Shown: positions 17,787 through 27,025, counted from the first letter of the stretch. The stretch is 64,000 nucleotides of DNA from Paenibacillus sp. GSMTC-2017 (GCF_016019935.1 NZ_JAECMT010000004.1:124833-188832), one strand, 5' to 3'. Numbers and translations are program-made. Notes: generated by a model from the sequence alone, not told the origin.

Positions 17787-18941
17787 TTACTTTAAACTGA
17801 TGGGTTGCTGTTGTGTGACACAGTGAATCATGCCGCCATCTTTATAAAGCTCTCTTACATCAATGCCGATAACTTCACGGTCAGGGTATAGCTTTTGGAT
17901 GGTTTCGTTTGCTACTTTATCATGCGGATCATTATAGTTTGGAACGATCACAACGTTATTGCCGATATAATAATTGATGTAGGAACCTTTATAGCCGAGG
18001 TTCTTTCCATTATCCAAAACAACATTGTTTTTGCTAATTGGCAGAAGCACATACTTATAAGGTTTGTTGGACGTATTTTTAGCATTCATTAGCGTTTTGT
18101 AATCCTTATTTGTGAGACCCGACTCTTCTAGGTCAGCTTTATTCATTGTAACTAATGTAGATTTATCATAGAACTTTGCAATTCCATCAATATGGAAGTC
18201 TGTAATATCCATACCTTCTACACCATCTAACCAAATGAAGTTAGTGACGCCAAGGTTTTCTTTGACGTACTTTTCAATTTCGGATTCTGATAATTTAGCA
18301 TTTCTATTTTTATTCGTAACAGAACTGCGTGTCGATAAAAATGTACCGTTACCATCTAGCTCAAATGCGCCGCCTTCAAGTACGACTTTATTAAGATCAA
18401 TCAACTCCATGCCAAGCTGCTTGCTGAGTTTTTTTGATATTAATGCGTCTTTCTTATATGGTGTTTTCTTACCCCACCCATTAAATCCCCAGTCCATCAG
18501 TTTCATATTGTTGTCTTTGTCGTATACGAAAAGAGGTGCAGTATCTCTTGCCCAAACATCGTCTGTCGGGACGATATAGAAGTCGATTTTATTCATATCT
18601 ACACCTTCATCGTACAGAAGATCATAGATGTATTCCTGTTCATATTTATCATAGGCGATGATATGGACATTTTCCCCTTCGCTTAATGCTGCAGTCATCT
18701 CAATCCAAATCGACTCCAGATTTTCTTTATGACCCTCACCATAGGTGTAATTATGTGGCCATTGCAACCATGTGCCTTCATGTTTGCTTTTTTCGTCGGG
18801 CATCGTGTATTTTCCAACAGTTTGCTGTTTCACGTCTTTCACAATCTGAGTATCTTCTTTAGCTGCGTAACCTTGCGTGCATCCTACTAAGCTTCCAGTC
18901 ATTAATACTCCTCCTAAACACAACGCTATCATTTTTTTCAT
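17787..18941 (-). CDS. Lipoprotein agmatine deiminase / peptidyl-arginine deiminase family protein
   Basis: The 384-residue protein has a lipoprotein signal ending LVGC (Cys about 21), so it is predicted to be anchored outside the membrane. The catalytic domain is of the guanidine-modifying superfamily: TDDVWARDTAP (substrate Asp), DITDFHIDG (catalytic His) and GGMIHCVTQQQP (nucleophile Cys), plus VLEGGAFELDG. Agmatine deiminase (AguA) hydrolyses agmatine to N-carbamoylputrescine and is normally cytoplasmic, so an exported lipoprotein form may act on extracellular agmatine or on arginine residues. It has AAGGAG eight bases before ATG and sits downstream of a MerR regulator, with a MerR-type promoter between them. 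Confidence 0.85.
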   Translation of the reverse strand: MKKMIALCLGGVLMTGSLVGCTQGYAAKEDTQIVKDVKQQTVGKYTMPDEKSKHEGTWLQWPHNYTYGEGHKENLESIWIEMTAALSEGENVHIIAYDKYEQEYIYDLLYDEGVDMNKIDFYIVPTDDVWARDTAPLFVYDKDNNMKLMDWGFNGWGKKTPYKKDALISKKLSKQLGMELIDLNKVVLEGGAFELDGNGTFLSTRSSVTNKNRNAKLSESEIEKYVKENLGVTNFIWLDGVEGMDITDFHIDGIAKFYDKSTLVTMNKADLEESGLTNKDYKTLMNAKNTSNKPYKYVLLPISKNNVVLDNGKNLGYKGSYINYYIGNNVVIVPNYNDPHDKVANETIQKLYPDREVIGIDVRELYKDGGMIHCVTQQQPISLK

Positions 18942-18981
18942 TTGATGATCTCCTTATGTGAAAATAGTGTGCTGTTAGAGA

Positions 18982-19012
18982 AGCATAAACGTTGACATTG
19001 TGTTAAGGTCAA
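18982..19012 (-). promoter_or_regulatory. MerR-type promoter with 19-base spacer
   Basis: On the minus strand, the -35 TTGACC (19012-19007) and -10 TATGCT (18987-18982) are separated by exactly 19 bases. An inverted repeat (TTGAC N11 GTCAA) lies on the spacer. A lengthened 19-20 base spacer with a dyad is the hallmark of promoters that MerR-family activators untwist. It sits between the MerR gene and the deiminase gene and would drive the latter. Confidence 0.8.
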
Positions 19013-19021
19013 GAGGTTAAA

Positions 19022-19846
19022 TTATTTACTTTTTTTGATGATAGGAAAACAGACTTGTGTTACATATTCTTCTGGAGTGCAGTCACATTCTAGACTCTTT
19101 AAGTAGGTTTCGTATGGAGGGCCATCAAGAGAATAGCCATTGACTGCTATCCATTCTTCAAGTGCCATATGTGCATATCCGATATAATCGTAGCCCCCTA
19201 TATGCAAAGTAGAAGCAACAAGCTTGCTCGGGAGCTGTTTAATTTCATATTTTTTTAGATCATGTTGGTCCTGTCTTTGAATGATTGGGATCATCAATTC
19301 AATGTCGCAGTTGTCAGGGGTGAATTCTTCGTCCCAAAAGATTGCTGACGGAGCGCCGAGCAACCGAAAATGATTTTTCGACGCTATTTCGAATAGGGAA
19401 TCAACGTACTTGTCCATCTCCGCAATGTTAGACTGCAATCTTCGACTAATGACCGTTATTTCGTTTCTCATTCCAAACAATACATCATAGGAACTGCTTT
19501 CTCCGTGAATAACAACCGTTTTTTGTTCGATTATTCCTTGCATCTCTAAAATGATCTCTTTATATTGACTCATTCCACTCGATAATTCTTGTATCTTCGA
19601 GTTCATTAATTGGTTCAATGATTCCTCATCTGTTGTTTGGAGAATTGTTCTAATCTCCGGCAGTGAAAATGTATATTCTCTTAGTTTTTTGATTCGTAAT
19701 GCCGTTTCTAATTGGCTTTTCTCATAGTATCTATAACCATTCGAAGCATCTACATGGATGGGATTTAAGAGTTGTTCCTTGTCATAGTGCCGCAACATGC
19801 GTGTGCTCATTTTGCAAAGCTGTGAAAATCTGCTGATTGTGTACAT
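19022..19846 (-). CDS. MerR family regulator with GyrI-like effector domain
   Basis: The 274-residue protein begins with a MerR winged helix (YTISRFSQLCKMSTRMLRHY, then GYRYYEKSQL), a dimerisation coiled coil (about 80-125), and a GyrI-like/effector-binding domain (about 150-274). This is the BmrR/BltR layout, where the C-terminal domain binds drugs or small cationic ligands and the protein activates a neighbouring gene. The next gene on the same strand, the deiminase lipoprotein, has a matching MerR-type promoter, so this is very probably its activator. The start ATG has AAGGAAG upstream. Confidence 0.85.
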   Translation of the reverse strand: MYTISRFSQLCKMSTRMLRHYDKEQLLNPIHVDASNGYRYYEKSQLETALRIKKLREYTFSLPEIRTILQTTDEESLNQLMNSKIQELSSGMSQYKEIILEMQGIIEQKTVVIHGESSSYDVLFGMRNEITVISRRLQSNIAEMDKYVDSLFEIASKNHFRLLGAPSAIFWDEEFTPDNCDIELMIPIIQRQDQHDLKKYEIKQLPSKLVASTLHIGGYDYIGYAHMALEEWIAVNGYSLDGPPYETYLKSLECDCTPEEYVTQVCFPIIKKSK

Positions 19847-19873
19847 ATGTCTCTTCCTTAATGTGATTTTATT

Positions 19874-19901
19874 TTTATAAATGCTATCGGAATGATATCA
19901 A
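19874..19901 (-). promoter_or_regulatory. Probable promoter of the MerR gene
   Basis: On the minus strand, TTGATA (19901-19896) and TATAAA (19879-19874) are 16 bases apart, about 30 bases upstream of the MerR start. Confidence 0.45.
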
Positions 19902-20079
19902 CAGTATGTATCATTTCCGTTTCACATACACGCATTTTCTGCTTTTTGAAGGAGATGCAGAAACCGGACCTGAAGATAAGGAATAAGTATACGAAATCGT
20001 TGATTGCTCATATAGTAAATTTTTTCAATTTTCACTATGATTGAAAGTATTGTTGCAAGTCTAGGATGGGAGGTTGAGC

Positions 20080-21342
20080 ATGAAAACGAAGATGACAAGC
20101 AAAGTCTTTTTTTATAGTGTTGTAGTACTGCTTGTCATATTACTGTTCACATATTTAGTTGTGAATTGGTTATCCAGTTCTGAAAAAACGGGGCCGCATG
20201 CCTCGTCAACTCCTTTAACTGAAGTGAAAGTGGAGTCGGAAATTGGAGCGGGAAATGAAACGGAAAGTGAAGCTTTAGATGAACGGATTGTTGGCAAACC
20301 CCTTGTTCTTACAGACTCTGAGGTGACGGCTTTATGGGATGGAATTGATCCGCAATTCTCACCAGACAAAGCTGTTGCCGCCGTACAAAGTGTGCTTCCT
20401 GAGGAGGAATATGAGCAATTATTTCCCTATCGAATTGGTACGAAGGAATGGCACAAGTATGCGATTAATCAAGTAAACTACGATGAAGATCAAATCGACT
20501 ATTATTCGTATGACAACTTCATTACAGCCGTTACGGAAGTAGCAAATATTAAATATAAGTTGGAGTACAGGCAGAATGATACGAACAACAGCCGCATATT
20601 TCGATTGGATAAAGAAACAAAAACAGAAACACTCATCGTTCAAAATGCTAACTTTCATACAGACATAAATAAGACAGTTCCGATTATTTCGATTATCGTC
20701 GATTTCGGCACTTTTCTTAAAGAAGGCACTGCTTTAGATCGAAAGCATGAACTGGCAGCTTTTCTCGCCAATATTTCGCACGAAACGGGTGGGGGCAAGC
20801 CCAATTCGCCAGGGGGTCCACTTGCTTGGGGTTTATATTGGAATGAAGAAATCAAATTTATTAACAGTAACGAAGTCAGCTATGTTGAACCAAATGATAT
20901 TTTCTCGCCAGCCCCGGGCAAATCCTATCATGGACGAGGTCCGATTCAACTGAGCTGGAACTACAATTACGGATTAGTAAGCGGAATTATTTATGGCACC
21001 AAAGATAAGTTGCTTGAACAGCCTGAGCTTATTGTGAAAGATGGCAAGTTAGGCTTTATGACGGCTATCCTGTACTGGATGACACCACATCCTATGAGGC
21101 CTTCCGCTCACGATGTGATGGTTGGCAAATGGAAACCAACTGAACTGGAGATTTCAAAAGGGCTGACAGAAGCGGGCTTTGGTATTACGATTATGCTCAT
21201 AAACGGTAATCTTGAAGGCAATTTGGATGAAACTGACCGTCGTATCGGTCGCCGCGTCGGTTTTTATCGTAAGTTTACTACACATATGGGTGTTCCTATT
21301 GAAGGAGAGAAAGTAAATACGTTAGGTATGCTTCCATTCTAA
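20080..21342 (+). CDS. GH19 chitinase-like protein, membrane-anchored
   Basis: The protein is 420 residues from the ATG at 20080 (GGGAGG six bases upstream; a TTG lies six bases earlier). A strong hydrophobic segment (about 10-29) is followed by a low-complexity Glu/Ser stalk (about 33-66), so the enzyme is anchored or exported. The C-terminal domain is of glycoside hydrolase family 19: AAFLANISHETGGG with the probable catalytic Glu235, then YHGRGPIQLSWNYNYG (about 280-295), both diagnostic. Family 19 enzymes cut chitin and some act as endolysins. Residues about 75-200 form an extra N-terminal module that I do not recognise. A second, very similar copy follows 39 bases downstream. Confidence 0.85.
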   Translation: MKTKMTSKVFFYSVVVLLVILLFTYLVVNWLSSSEKTGPHASSTPLTEVKVESEIGAGNETESEALDERIVGKPLVLTDSEVTALWDGIDPQFSPDKAVAAVQSVLPEEEYEQLFPYRIGTKEWHKYAINQVNYDEDQIDYYSYDNFITAVTEVANIKYKLEYRQNDTNNSRIFRLDKETKTETLIVQNANFHTDINKTVPIISIIVDFGTFLKEGTALDRKHELAAFLANISHETGGGKPNSPGGPLAWGLYWNEEIKFINSNEVSYVEPNDIFSPAPGKSYHGRGPIQLSWNYNYGLVSGIIYGTKDKLLEQPELIVKDGKLGFMTAILYWMTPHPMRPSAHDVMVGKWKPTELEISKGLTEAGFGITIMLINGNLEGNLDETDRRIGRRVGFYRKFTTHMGVPIEGEKVNTLGMLPF

Positions 21343-21381
21343 ATCGGATTTGGGAATGTTCATACTTGGAAGGGGAATAAC

Positions 21382-22464
21382 GTGAGAAATGAAGCTTTGG
21401 ATGAATTTATAGTTGGCAACAGCCGCGTTCTTACTGAATTGGAGGTTACATCCTTGTGGGGTGGGATTGATCCACAATTTTCACCGGACAAAGCCGTTGC
21501 CGCTGTACAAAATATATTGCCACAGGAGCAATTTGAACAATTGTTCCCTTACCGTATTGGTACGAAGAAATGGCATAAACATGCGACCAATCAGCCCAAT
21601 TACAAGGTAGATCAAGCTGACTATTATTCCTATAACAACTTGATTGCTGCTGTTACGGACATAGCAAATATTAAATATAAAGTAGAATATAGGCAGGAAG
21701 AGACTGAGAATAGACGCGTATTTCGATTAGATAAAGAAACGAAGACAGAAACGCTCATCTATCAAAGTGATAGCTTTAACACGTCTTCAAACGAGATGGT
21801 ACCGATTATTTCGAAAACGGTCGATTTTGGTTCCTTTCTTAAAGAGGGGTCTGACTTGAAGCGAAAGCATGAACTGGCAGCTTTTCTCGCCAATATTTCG
21901 CACGAAACGGGTGGAGGCAGGCCCAATTCGCTAGGAGGTCCACTTGCTTGGGGTTTGTATTGGAATGAGGAAATTAATTATATTAACACCAAAACGGTCA
22001 ATTATGTTGAAGCACATGATCACTTTCCGCCTGTCCCTGGGAGGTCCTATCATGGACGTGGACCGATTCAACTGAGCTGGAACTACAATTACGGATTAAT
22101 TAGCGGAATTATTTATAGCACCAAAGATAAGCTGCTTCAGCAGCCAGAGCTTATTGTGAATGATGGGAAGTTAGGTTTTATGACTGCTATCTTATTTTGG
22201 ATGACGGAACATCCTCTTGTTCCTTCCGCACATGATGTGATGGTTGGTAAATGGACACCTTCAGAATCGGATATTTCTAAAGGATTAACCGAGCCTGGGT
22301 TCGGTATTACTATCATGATTATTAATGGTAAACTTGAAGGTAATTTAGACAAAAGCGATCGTCGTATCGGTCGTCGAATTGGTTTTTATCGTAAAATTAC
22401 AAAGAAGATGGGCATATCTATTAAAGGTGAGAAAGTAGATACATTAGGTATGAGCCCATTTTGA
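21382..22464 (+). CDS. GH19 chitinase-like protein, second tandem copy without signal
   Basis: The 360-residue protein is collinear with residues about 62-420 of the upstream copy and very similar, including SHETGGG and YHGRGPIQLSWN with the catalytic Glu kept. It begins with GTG after an AAGGGG site at a point equal to the stalk of copy one (NEALDE against SEALDE), so it has no membrane anchor or signal peptide. Either it works in the cytoplasm, is released by lysis or another route, or is a truncated duplicate. The DNA just upstream of the GTG still resembles the stalk-coding DNA of copy one, which supports a tandem duplication that lost the leader. Confidence in the family is high; its function is unclear. 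Confidence 0.8.
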   Translation: MRNEALDEFIVGNSRVLTELEVTSLWGGIDPQFSPDKAVAAVQNILPQEQFEQLFPYRIGTKKWHKHATNQPNYKVDQADYYSYNNLIAAVTDIANIKYKVEYRQEETENRRVFRLDKETKTETLIYQSDSFNTSSNEMVPIISKTVDFGSFLKEGSDLKRKHELAAFLANISHETGGGRPNSLGGPLAWGLYWNEEINYINTKTVNYVEAHDHFPPVPGRSYHGRGPIQLSWNYNYGLISGIIYSTKDKLLQQPELIVNDGKLGFMTAILFWMTEHPLVPSAHDVMVGKWTPSESDISKGLTEPGFGITIMIINGKLEGNLDKSDRRIGRRIGFYRKITKKMGISIKGEKVDTLGMSPF

Positions 22465-22490
22465 TTTGTATTTAGCAGGTATGAAAATAA

Positions 22491-22540
22491 GGCTGTCCCG
22501 TCATTTTTTATGACTTTTGGGACAGCCACACTTTTTTTTT
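22491..22540 (+). terminator. Terminator after the chitinase pair
   Basis: A perfect nine-base GC-rich stem (GGCTGTCCC with GGGACAGCC), an inner TCAT/ATGA pairing, and a long T run. Confidence 0.85.
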
Positions 22541-22566
22541 GTTACTTAGCTATTATATTATTTCAT

Positions 22567-24921
22567 TTACCAAATCGAAACGCGATCTTTAGGTGCTACA
22601 TACATCCCATCACCAGGCTTAATTTCATAAGCTTCGTAAAATTCTTCGAAGTTCACAACCGTCCGATTCACCCGAACTTTATCAGCTGAATGAGAAGATG
22701 CTCCACTGATCATCGTAGCAAACTCTTTTGTTGTCGTATATTTGTTGGTTACTGCATGGTTTTCAAAAAACGCTTTGTAGTCGGGACTTTCGAGCTTCGA
22801 TGCGACTTGTAATGCAACTGCCATACCCGCCAAATCTGATGCATTTTCACTTAACGTATTTAAACCGTTGTTCATCGCACCTGGAACGATTTCTATCCCA
22901 TCGTAGAATGCAATTAGTTGCTGGCATTTTTCATCGAACTTCTTAAGATCTTCGTCCGTCCACCAATTAGTAGCATTGCCATGCTCGTCGTATGCTGCTC
23001 CCTCTTTATCGAATGCATGACTGATTTCATGGCCTATCAGAGTGCCGATTCCCCCAAGATTTTCTTCAGGCTTGGCATTTATGTCATAAAAAGGAGCTTG
23101 AAGAATACCTGCAGGGAATGTCAAATCGTTATTCATCGTGTTGTAGAAAGCATTAACAGTATAGACTTCAGTTGACCATTTACTTTTATCAACCGGTTTT
23201 CCCAGACTAGCTTTCATCGCATTTTGAAGTGCGGAAGTAGCTGCATAGGAGTTGGAGAATAAGGAGCCGCCGTCCTCGTATGACTTAATTGTTACCTGAT
23301 CCAGCGTCGTATCCCACTTATCTGGATATCCAACTTTAACCTTCATACTCTTTAGCTTCTTGATGGCATTGGCTTTGGTCGTTTCAGACATCCAATCAAG
23401 CTTATTAATTCTATCCTCATAGGCAACAATTAATTTCTCTACCATTTGCTCTACATCTTTTTTCGCTTCTGGGGAGAAATGTTTCTCAGCGAACATTTGC
23501 TCCAAATATCCTGCTAGTGCACCTTTTGTAGCACTTATTGCTATTTCTTTATCCGTTTTCGTTCCGACAACACCGTACAGCGCTGAGTAGAAATCGCTCG
23601 ACACTTTTCTAATTTCATCTGTAAGTAGCCAGCCCGTTTCTGCAAGCAACTGTGCTTTTGCGTAGGCTTTAAGTACATCCAAGTTAGCATCCGTCATGAA
23701 TTCAGCGCCTTTTTGCGCCAGCTTCACATCGGTTACGATTACTTTATCGACATGGTCTAGCTTCATTGATTTCATAGCTTGCTTCATATCCGGTTCTTTA
23801 AGCATCTCGTCAAACTGTTCGATTGTATAAGGATTATAAAATTTATTCACATCACCTTGCTCATGGACATCAAGCGAAACAGCAGCGAGGTTCTTCTCCA
23901 TCTCATAAACGTTCTCGGCGCGAGTTTTGGCTGTGGATTCTTTCTCACCCGTCAAAACGAGATACTTGGTTATTTGATCAATGTATAATTGCTTCGCAGT
24001 TGCATCTTCTGTTACGTAGTTGAATTTATATAGGCCCGTTTTAAGTCCAGTATAATGTAACGCATTTTCATTGCTGTTTTTGGCATCGGCCATAATCGTA
24101 AATCGGAACAATGTACTTAGAGCTAATTCCTTCTCTATCATTAGGTCAGCTTGAATGAGCTCGCCTATTGTTTTGGCACCATCAATTGCATTTACATATT
24201 TTTTGATTGGTTCGATTCCTTGTTTGTTCCGTTTTTCCGTATCCAATGCTATGGCATAAAAATCAGTAAGCTTACGCTCTTTTGTACCTGGAGCAAATGA
24301 CTTTCCAGTCAGCTCATCTATCATTTCCGTTACGTTATCATTATTGAGTTTGTGCATCTCAGGGATACCGCCGCCGAAAAAATCACCAAGGGCGATAGTT
24401 GATTGTTTCAACCAATTTTTATTAATCGCTTCATAAAAGTCGTCATTTAAATAGGAGCCTTCAAGCGCCCATACTCTTGTAACAATTTTTTGGAAGTCGG
24501 ACATCGTAATCGTGTCATTAGCACCTAATGTACCATCTGGTTTGCCCGCTAGTACGCCTGCTTTTAGCAATTTATCGATATCGCCTTTAGCCCAAGCTGG
24601 TATATCAGAGAACTTTACACCAAACGTTCCAACCCGTAGATCATTTCCTACAGGCTCCGGCAAATCGCCGAATGCTCTGCTTAGCATAACTAATGCTTCA
24701 ATTTTTTTAATGGGTTCATTTTCTTTTAAATCTCCATTTTCATACCCTTGAATAATCGTTCCTTTTTGAAGATAAGTGTTATAAGCATCTGCTGACGTCA
24801 ACAAGGTTTGGACAATTTCGCCTCGTGTAGGTAGCGGCTTAGTTGCACCAGCATACGCTGATGCGCTTACGGATAGTGCCATTGCAATGGCTACAGGTAG
24901 GGCTAAATAATGCTTTTTCAT
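22567..24921 (-). CDS. Secreted M13 (neprilysin/PepO-like) zinc metallopeptidase with N-terminal SLH-like region
   Basis: The protein is 784 residues from the ATG at 24921, which has AAGGAG seven bases upstream. An in-frame ATG 66 bases earlier would put a poor leader before the signal. The signal peptide runs to about residue 25 (ASAYAG). SLH-like motifs follow at about 30-150 (GTIIQGYENGDLKENEPIKK; AGVLAGKPDGTL). The M13 domain has the zinc site HEISH (631-635), the third ligand Glu692 with Asp696 in ENASD, and NAFYNTMNNDLTFPAG upstream. M13 enzymes are oligopeptidases with an enclosed active site. The SLH-like part suggests attachment to the cell wall, where it could process small peptides. 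The end VSIW resembles the usual M13 terminus. Confidence 0.85.
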   Translation of the reverse strand: MKKHYLALPVAIAMALSVSASAYAGATKPLPTRGEIVQTLLTSADAYNTYLQKGTIIQGYENGDLKENEPIKKIEALVMLSRAFGDLPEPVGNDLRVGTFGVKFSDIPAWAKGDIDKLLKAGVLAGKPDGTLGANDTITMSDFQKIVTRVWALEGSYLNDDFYEAINKNWLKQSTIALGDFFGGGIPEMHKLNNDNVTEMIDELTGKSFAPGTKERKLTDFYAIALDTEKRNKQGIEPIKKYVNAIDGAKTIGELIQADLMIEKELALSTLFRFTIMADAKNSNENALHYTGLKTGLYKFNYVTEDATAKQLYIDQITKYLVLTGEKESTAKTRAENVYEMEKNLAAVSLDVHEQGDVNKFYNPYTIEQFDEMLKEPDMKQAMKSMKLDHVDKVIVTDVKLAQKGAEFMTDANLDVLKAYAKAQLLAETGWLLTDEIRKVSSDFYSALYGVVGTKTDKEIAISATKGALAGYLEQMFAEKHFSPEAKKDVEQMVEKLIVAYEDRINKLDWMSETTKANAIKKLKSMKVKVGYPDKWDTTLDQVTIKSYEDGGSLFSNSYAATSALQNAMKASLGKPVDKSKWSTEVYTVNAFYNTMNNDLTFPAGILQAPFYDINAKPEENLGGIGTLIGHEISHAFDKEGAAYDEHGNATNWWTDEDLKKFDEKCQQLIAFYDGIEIVPGAMNNGLNTLSENASDLAGMAVALQVASKLESPDYKAFFENHAVTNKYTTTKEFATMISGASSHSADKVRVNRTVVNFEEFYEAYEIKPGDGMYVAPKDRVSIW

Positions 24922-25259
24922 CTTCGGACTCCTTCGTGGTGTATTTAATGAATAATTACAGATATATGTACGAAATATTCCATACATATCCTTTTATTAT
25001 AATAAAACCACCTAACTTTGCAAATGATTCCAATATAAAAAATAGAAAATTTCATTAAATTTAAATGGTATAAATTATGTAATATATTATTTGGTCGAAT
25101 AACGATTCTGCTCAGCACCTACGCTTTCTACAAATAGTTAAATCGCTGTAATGTCATCTTACCCGTAAATTTCGACCGCTTAGCTTGAATGCATTCCTAA
25201 ATGGTAAACCATCGATTAGATTAATGTATGAAAAGTACATGAAACGAGAGGTGGTTACT

Positions 25260-26441
25260 ATGAAAAAAGGACTTAAAATAGTGGTTAGTATTATCGCCGT
25301 AATTGCAGTTGGATTTGGTGTATTAATCTTTATGAATCGACCAATATCTAAAGAGAAAGTAAATGAAAAAATCGAAAAACAGTTAACAAAACTAGTGAAA
25401 AAGAATGATTCTTTATCTAGCGCTTTATTAACCATTTACAATAATCAGTCTGGCTATTTCGAACAGTTTGCTGTAGGTACCAAAAATAAAATGTCAGATC
25501 AGCCTGTCCAAGTTGATAGTCAATATCATTCAGCTAGTATCGGTAAAACGATGGTTGCCGTTATTTACGGCATGTTAGTAGACGAAGGCAAAATAAGCTT
25601 TGACGATAAAATAAACAGGTGGCTTAATGCGGACATCCTAAAGGGACTATTTGTAATAGACGGTACAGATTATAGTGATCAGGTCACATTAAAACAGTTA
25701 CTGAGTCATACATCAGGAGTAGGGGACTATTTTGTAGGTCCAGTAAAAAGCGGAAAGCCTATATTAGACATAATTTCATCTGATCCGGATCGTTTATTTA
25801 CTCCTGAAGATTTCATTGCATTTACTAGAGACAATCAAGAGCCTGTAGGAAAACCAGGACAACAATTTAATTATTCAGATACGGGCTATATTTTGCTGGG
25901 GCTTATTTTGGAGGCAATCGAGGGAAAGCCGTATTCTACTATTTTGGAAGAAAAGATATTTGAGCCACTTAATATGAAGGATAGCTATTTAATGTTTTAT
26001 AATGATGAACCAGTTGATATTGTTGGCGTATATTTGAATGGTATTGATTATAGCGACAAAAATGCATTATCTGTCGACTGGGCAGGCGGTGGCGTTGTTA
26101 CGACGATGAATGATCTATTAACGTTCATGAGGGCTTTGGAGCACGGAAATCTATTGTCCGATGACGTTTATGGAGAGATGACTGACTTTTCACAGCGCTT
26201 CGATAAAGGGATTTATTATGGCATGGGCATGATGTACTTTGATTTTAGTGAATTATCCTTTCTGCTAGGCTCAATGTCAGACCTTTATGGCGGGGTCGGA
26301 GCGACAGGGACTTATCTATTCTATGATAAAGAAAAGGATACCTTTTTTATTGCTAATTTTGGTTCACTTGGTTTTGTGGAAAAAGGGATACAAGAATTAG
26401 TAAAAATAAGAATGATCTATGATAGGATGATAGTGGAATAG
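25260..26441 (+). CDS. Membrane-anchored serine hydrolase, class C beta-lactamase/PBP4* type
   Basis: The protein is 393 residues from the ATG at 25260 (GAGGTGG upstream; an earlier in-frame ATG at 25185 has no site). An N-terminal membrane helix (about 7-24) is followed by a beta-lactamase-like domain with SIGK (nucleophile Ser, general-base Lys) and YSDTG (Y-x-N-like box with Asp). Relatives are D-amino-acid peptidases, esterases or regulators of wall enzymes; true lactamase activity is not implied. A LytTR/DUF3021 pair follows after 35 bases and may be co-transcribed. Confidence 0.8.
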   Translation: MKKGLKIVVSIIAVIAVGFGVLIFMNRPISKEKVNEKIEKQLTKLVKKNDSLSSALLTIYNNQSGYFEQFAVGTKNKMSDQPVQVDSQYHSASIGKTMVAVIYGMLVDEGKISFDDKINRWLNADILKGLFVIDGTDYSDQVTLKQLLSHTSGVGDYFVGPVKSGKPILDIISSDPDRLFTPEDFIAFTRDNQEPVGKPGQQFNYSDTGYILLGLILEAIEGKPYSTILEEKIFEPLNMKDSYLMFYNDEPVDIVGVYLNGIDYSDKNALSVDWAGGGVVTTMNDLLTFMRALEHGNLLSDDVYGEMTDFSQRFDKGIYYGMGMMYFDFSELSFLLGSMSDLYGGVGATGTYLFYDKEKDTFFIANFGSLGFVEKGIQELVKIRMIYDRMIVE

Positions 26442-26476
26442 ATGATTTCATTAAAGCTGTAAATAGGAGACACATA

Positions 26477-27016
26477 ATGGTTCAATTACTGTGTTCGCAT
26501 AAAGTTTATGACAAGCTCAAACATGAATTAGCCAAATACCAAATTGAGATTAAGGACGATAGTGATTTGGTACTCGTTGAAGAAGGATACGACATACCAA
26601 GCGGTAAGCTTAGTGTTGTATTTGATGCGATTGATTACATGGATGTAGTTAAACTGTTGGTATCAGGTGTTAGAGAAGATATTCAAGGTATGTATACTGT
26701 TACAGGGTTAAGTGAAAATAAATTCGTCATTGTTGAACCAAAGGATGTTTTATATATAGAAGCAAGTGCTGAAGGTATTATGGCATGTACGAAAGTTAAT
26801 CGTTATAGTATCAAAGAAACGTTGCACTATTATGAGAGCATCTGGGCTGCAAAAGGGTTTATCCGCATTAATAAATCACAGCTTGTTAATTTGCTTCATG
26901 TCAAAGAAATCATCCCGTGGTTTAATTCTAGGTATGTACTTAGAATGGACAATAACGTTGAACTGGAAGTATCGAAGATGTTCTCAAAAAAACTTAGAAC
27001 CACACTCAACATATAG
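26477..27016 (+). CDS. LytTR family DNA-binding regulator (LytTR/DUF3021 pair)
   Basis: The 179-residue protein has a short N-terminal module (about 1-70) and a C-terminal LytTR DNA-binding domain (about 80-179, with VEPKDVLYIEA and FIRINKSQLVNLLHVKEI). It has no receiver domain, so it is not a classical response regulator. Such proteins occur next to a small DUF3021 membrane protein that inhibits them, as here, where the partner starts nine bases after the stop. The pair probably controls its own operon and perhaps the serine hydrolase upstream. Confidence 0.85.
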   Translation: MVQLLCSHKVYDKLKHELAKYQIEIKDDSDLVLVEEGYDIPSGKLSVVFDAIDYMDVVKLLVSGVREDIQGMYTVTGLSENKFVIVEPKDVLYIEASAEGIMACTKVNRYSIKETLHYYESIWAAKGFIRINKSQLVNLLHVKEIIPWFNSRYVLRMDNNVELEVSKMFSKKLRTTLNI

Positions 27017-27025
27017 GAGTCCATT

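Noticed and set aside
19949..20038. 29-codon frame upstream of the first chitinase-like gene
   Set aside because: The AAGGAG abuts the ATG with no spacing and the peptide shows no hydrophobic or conserved pattern.
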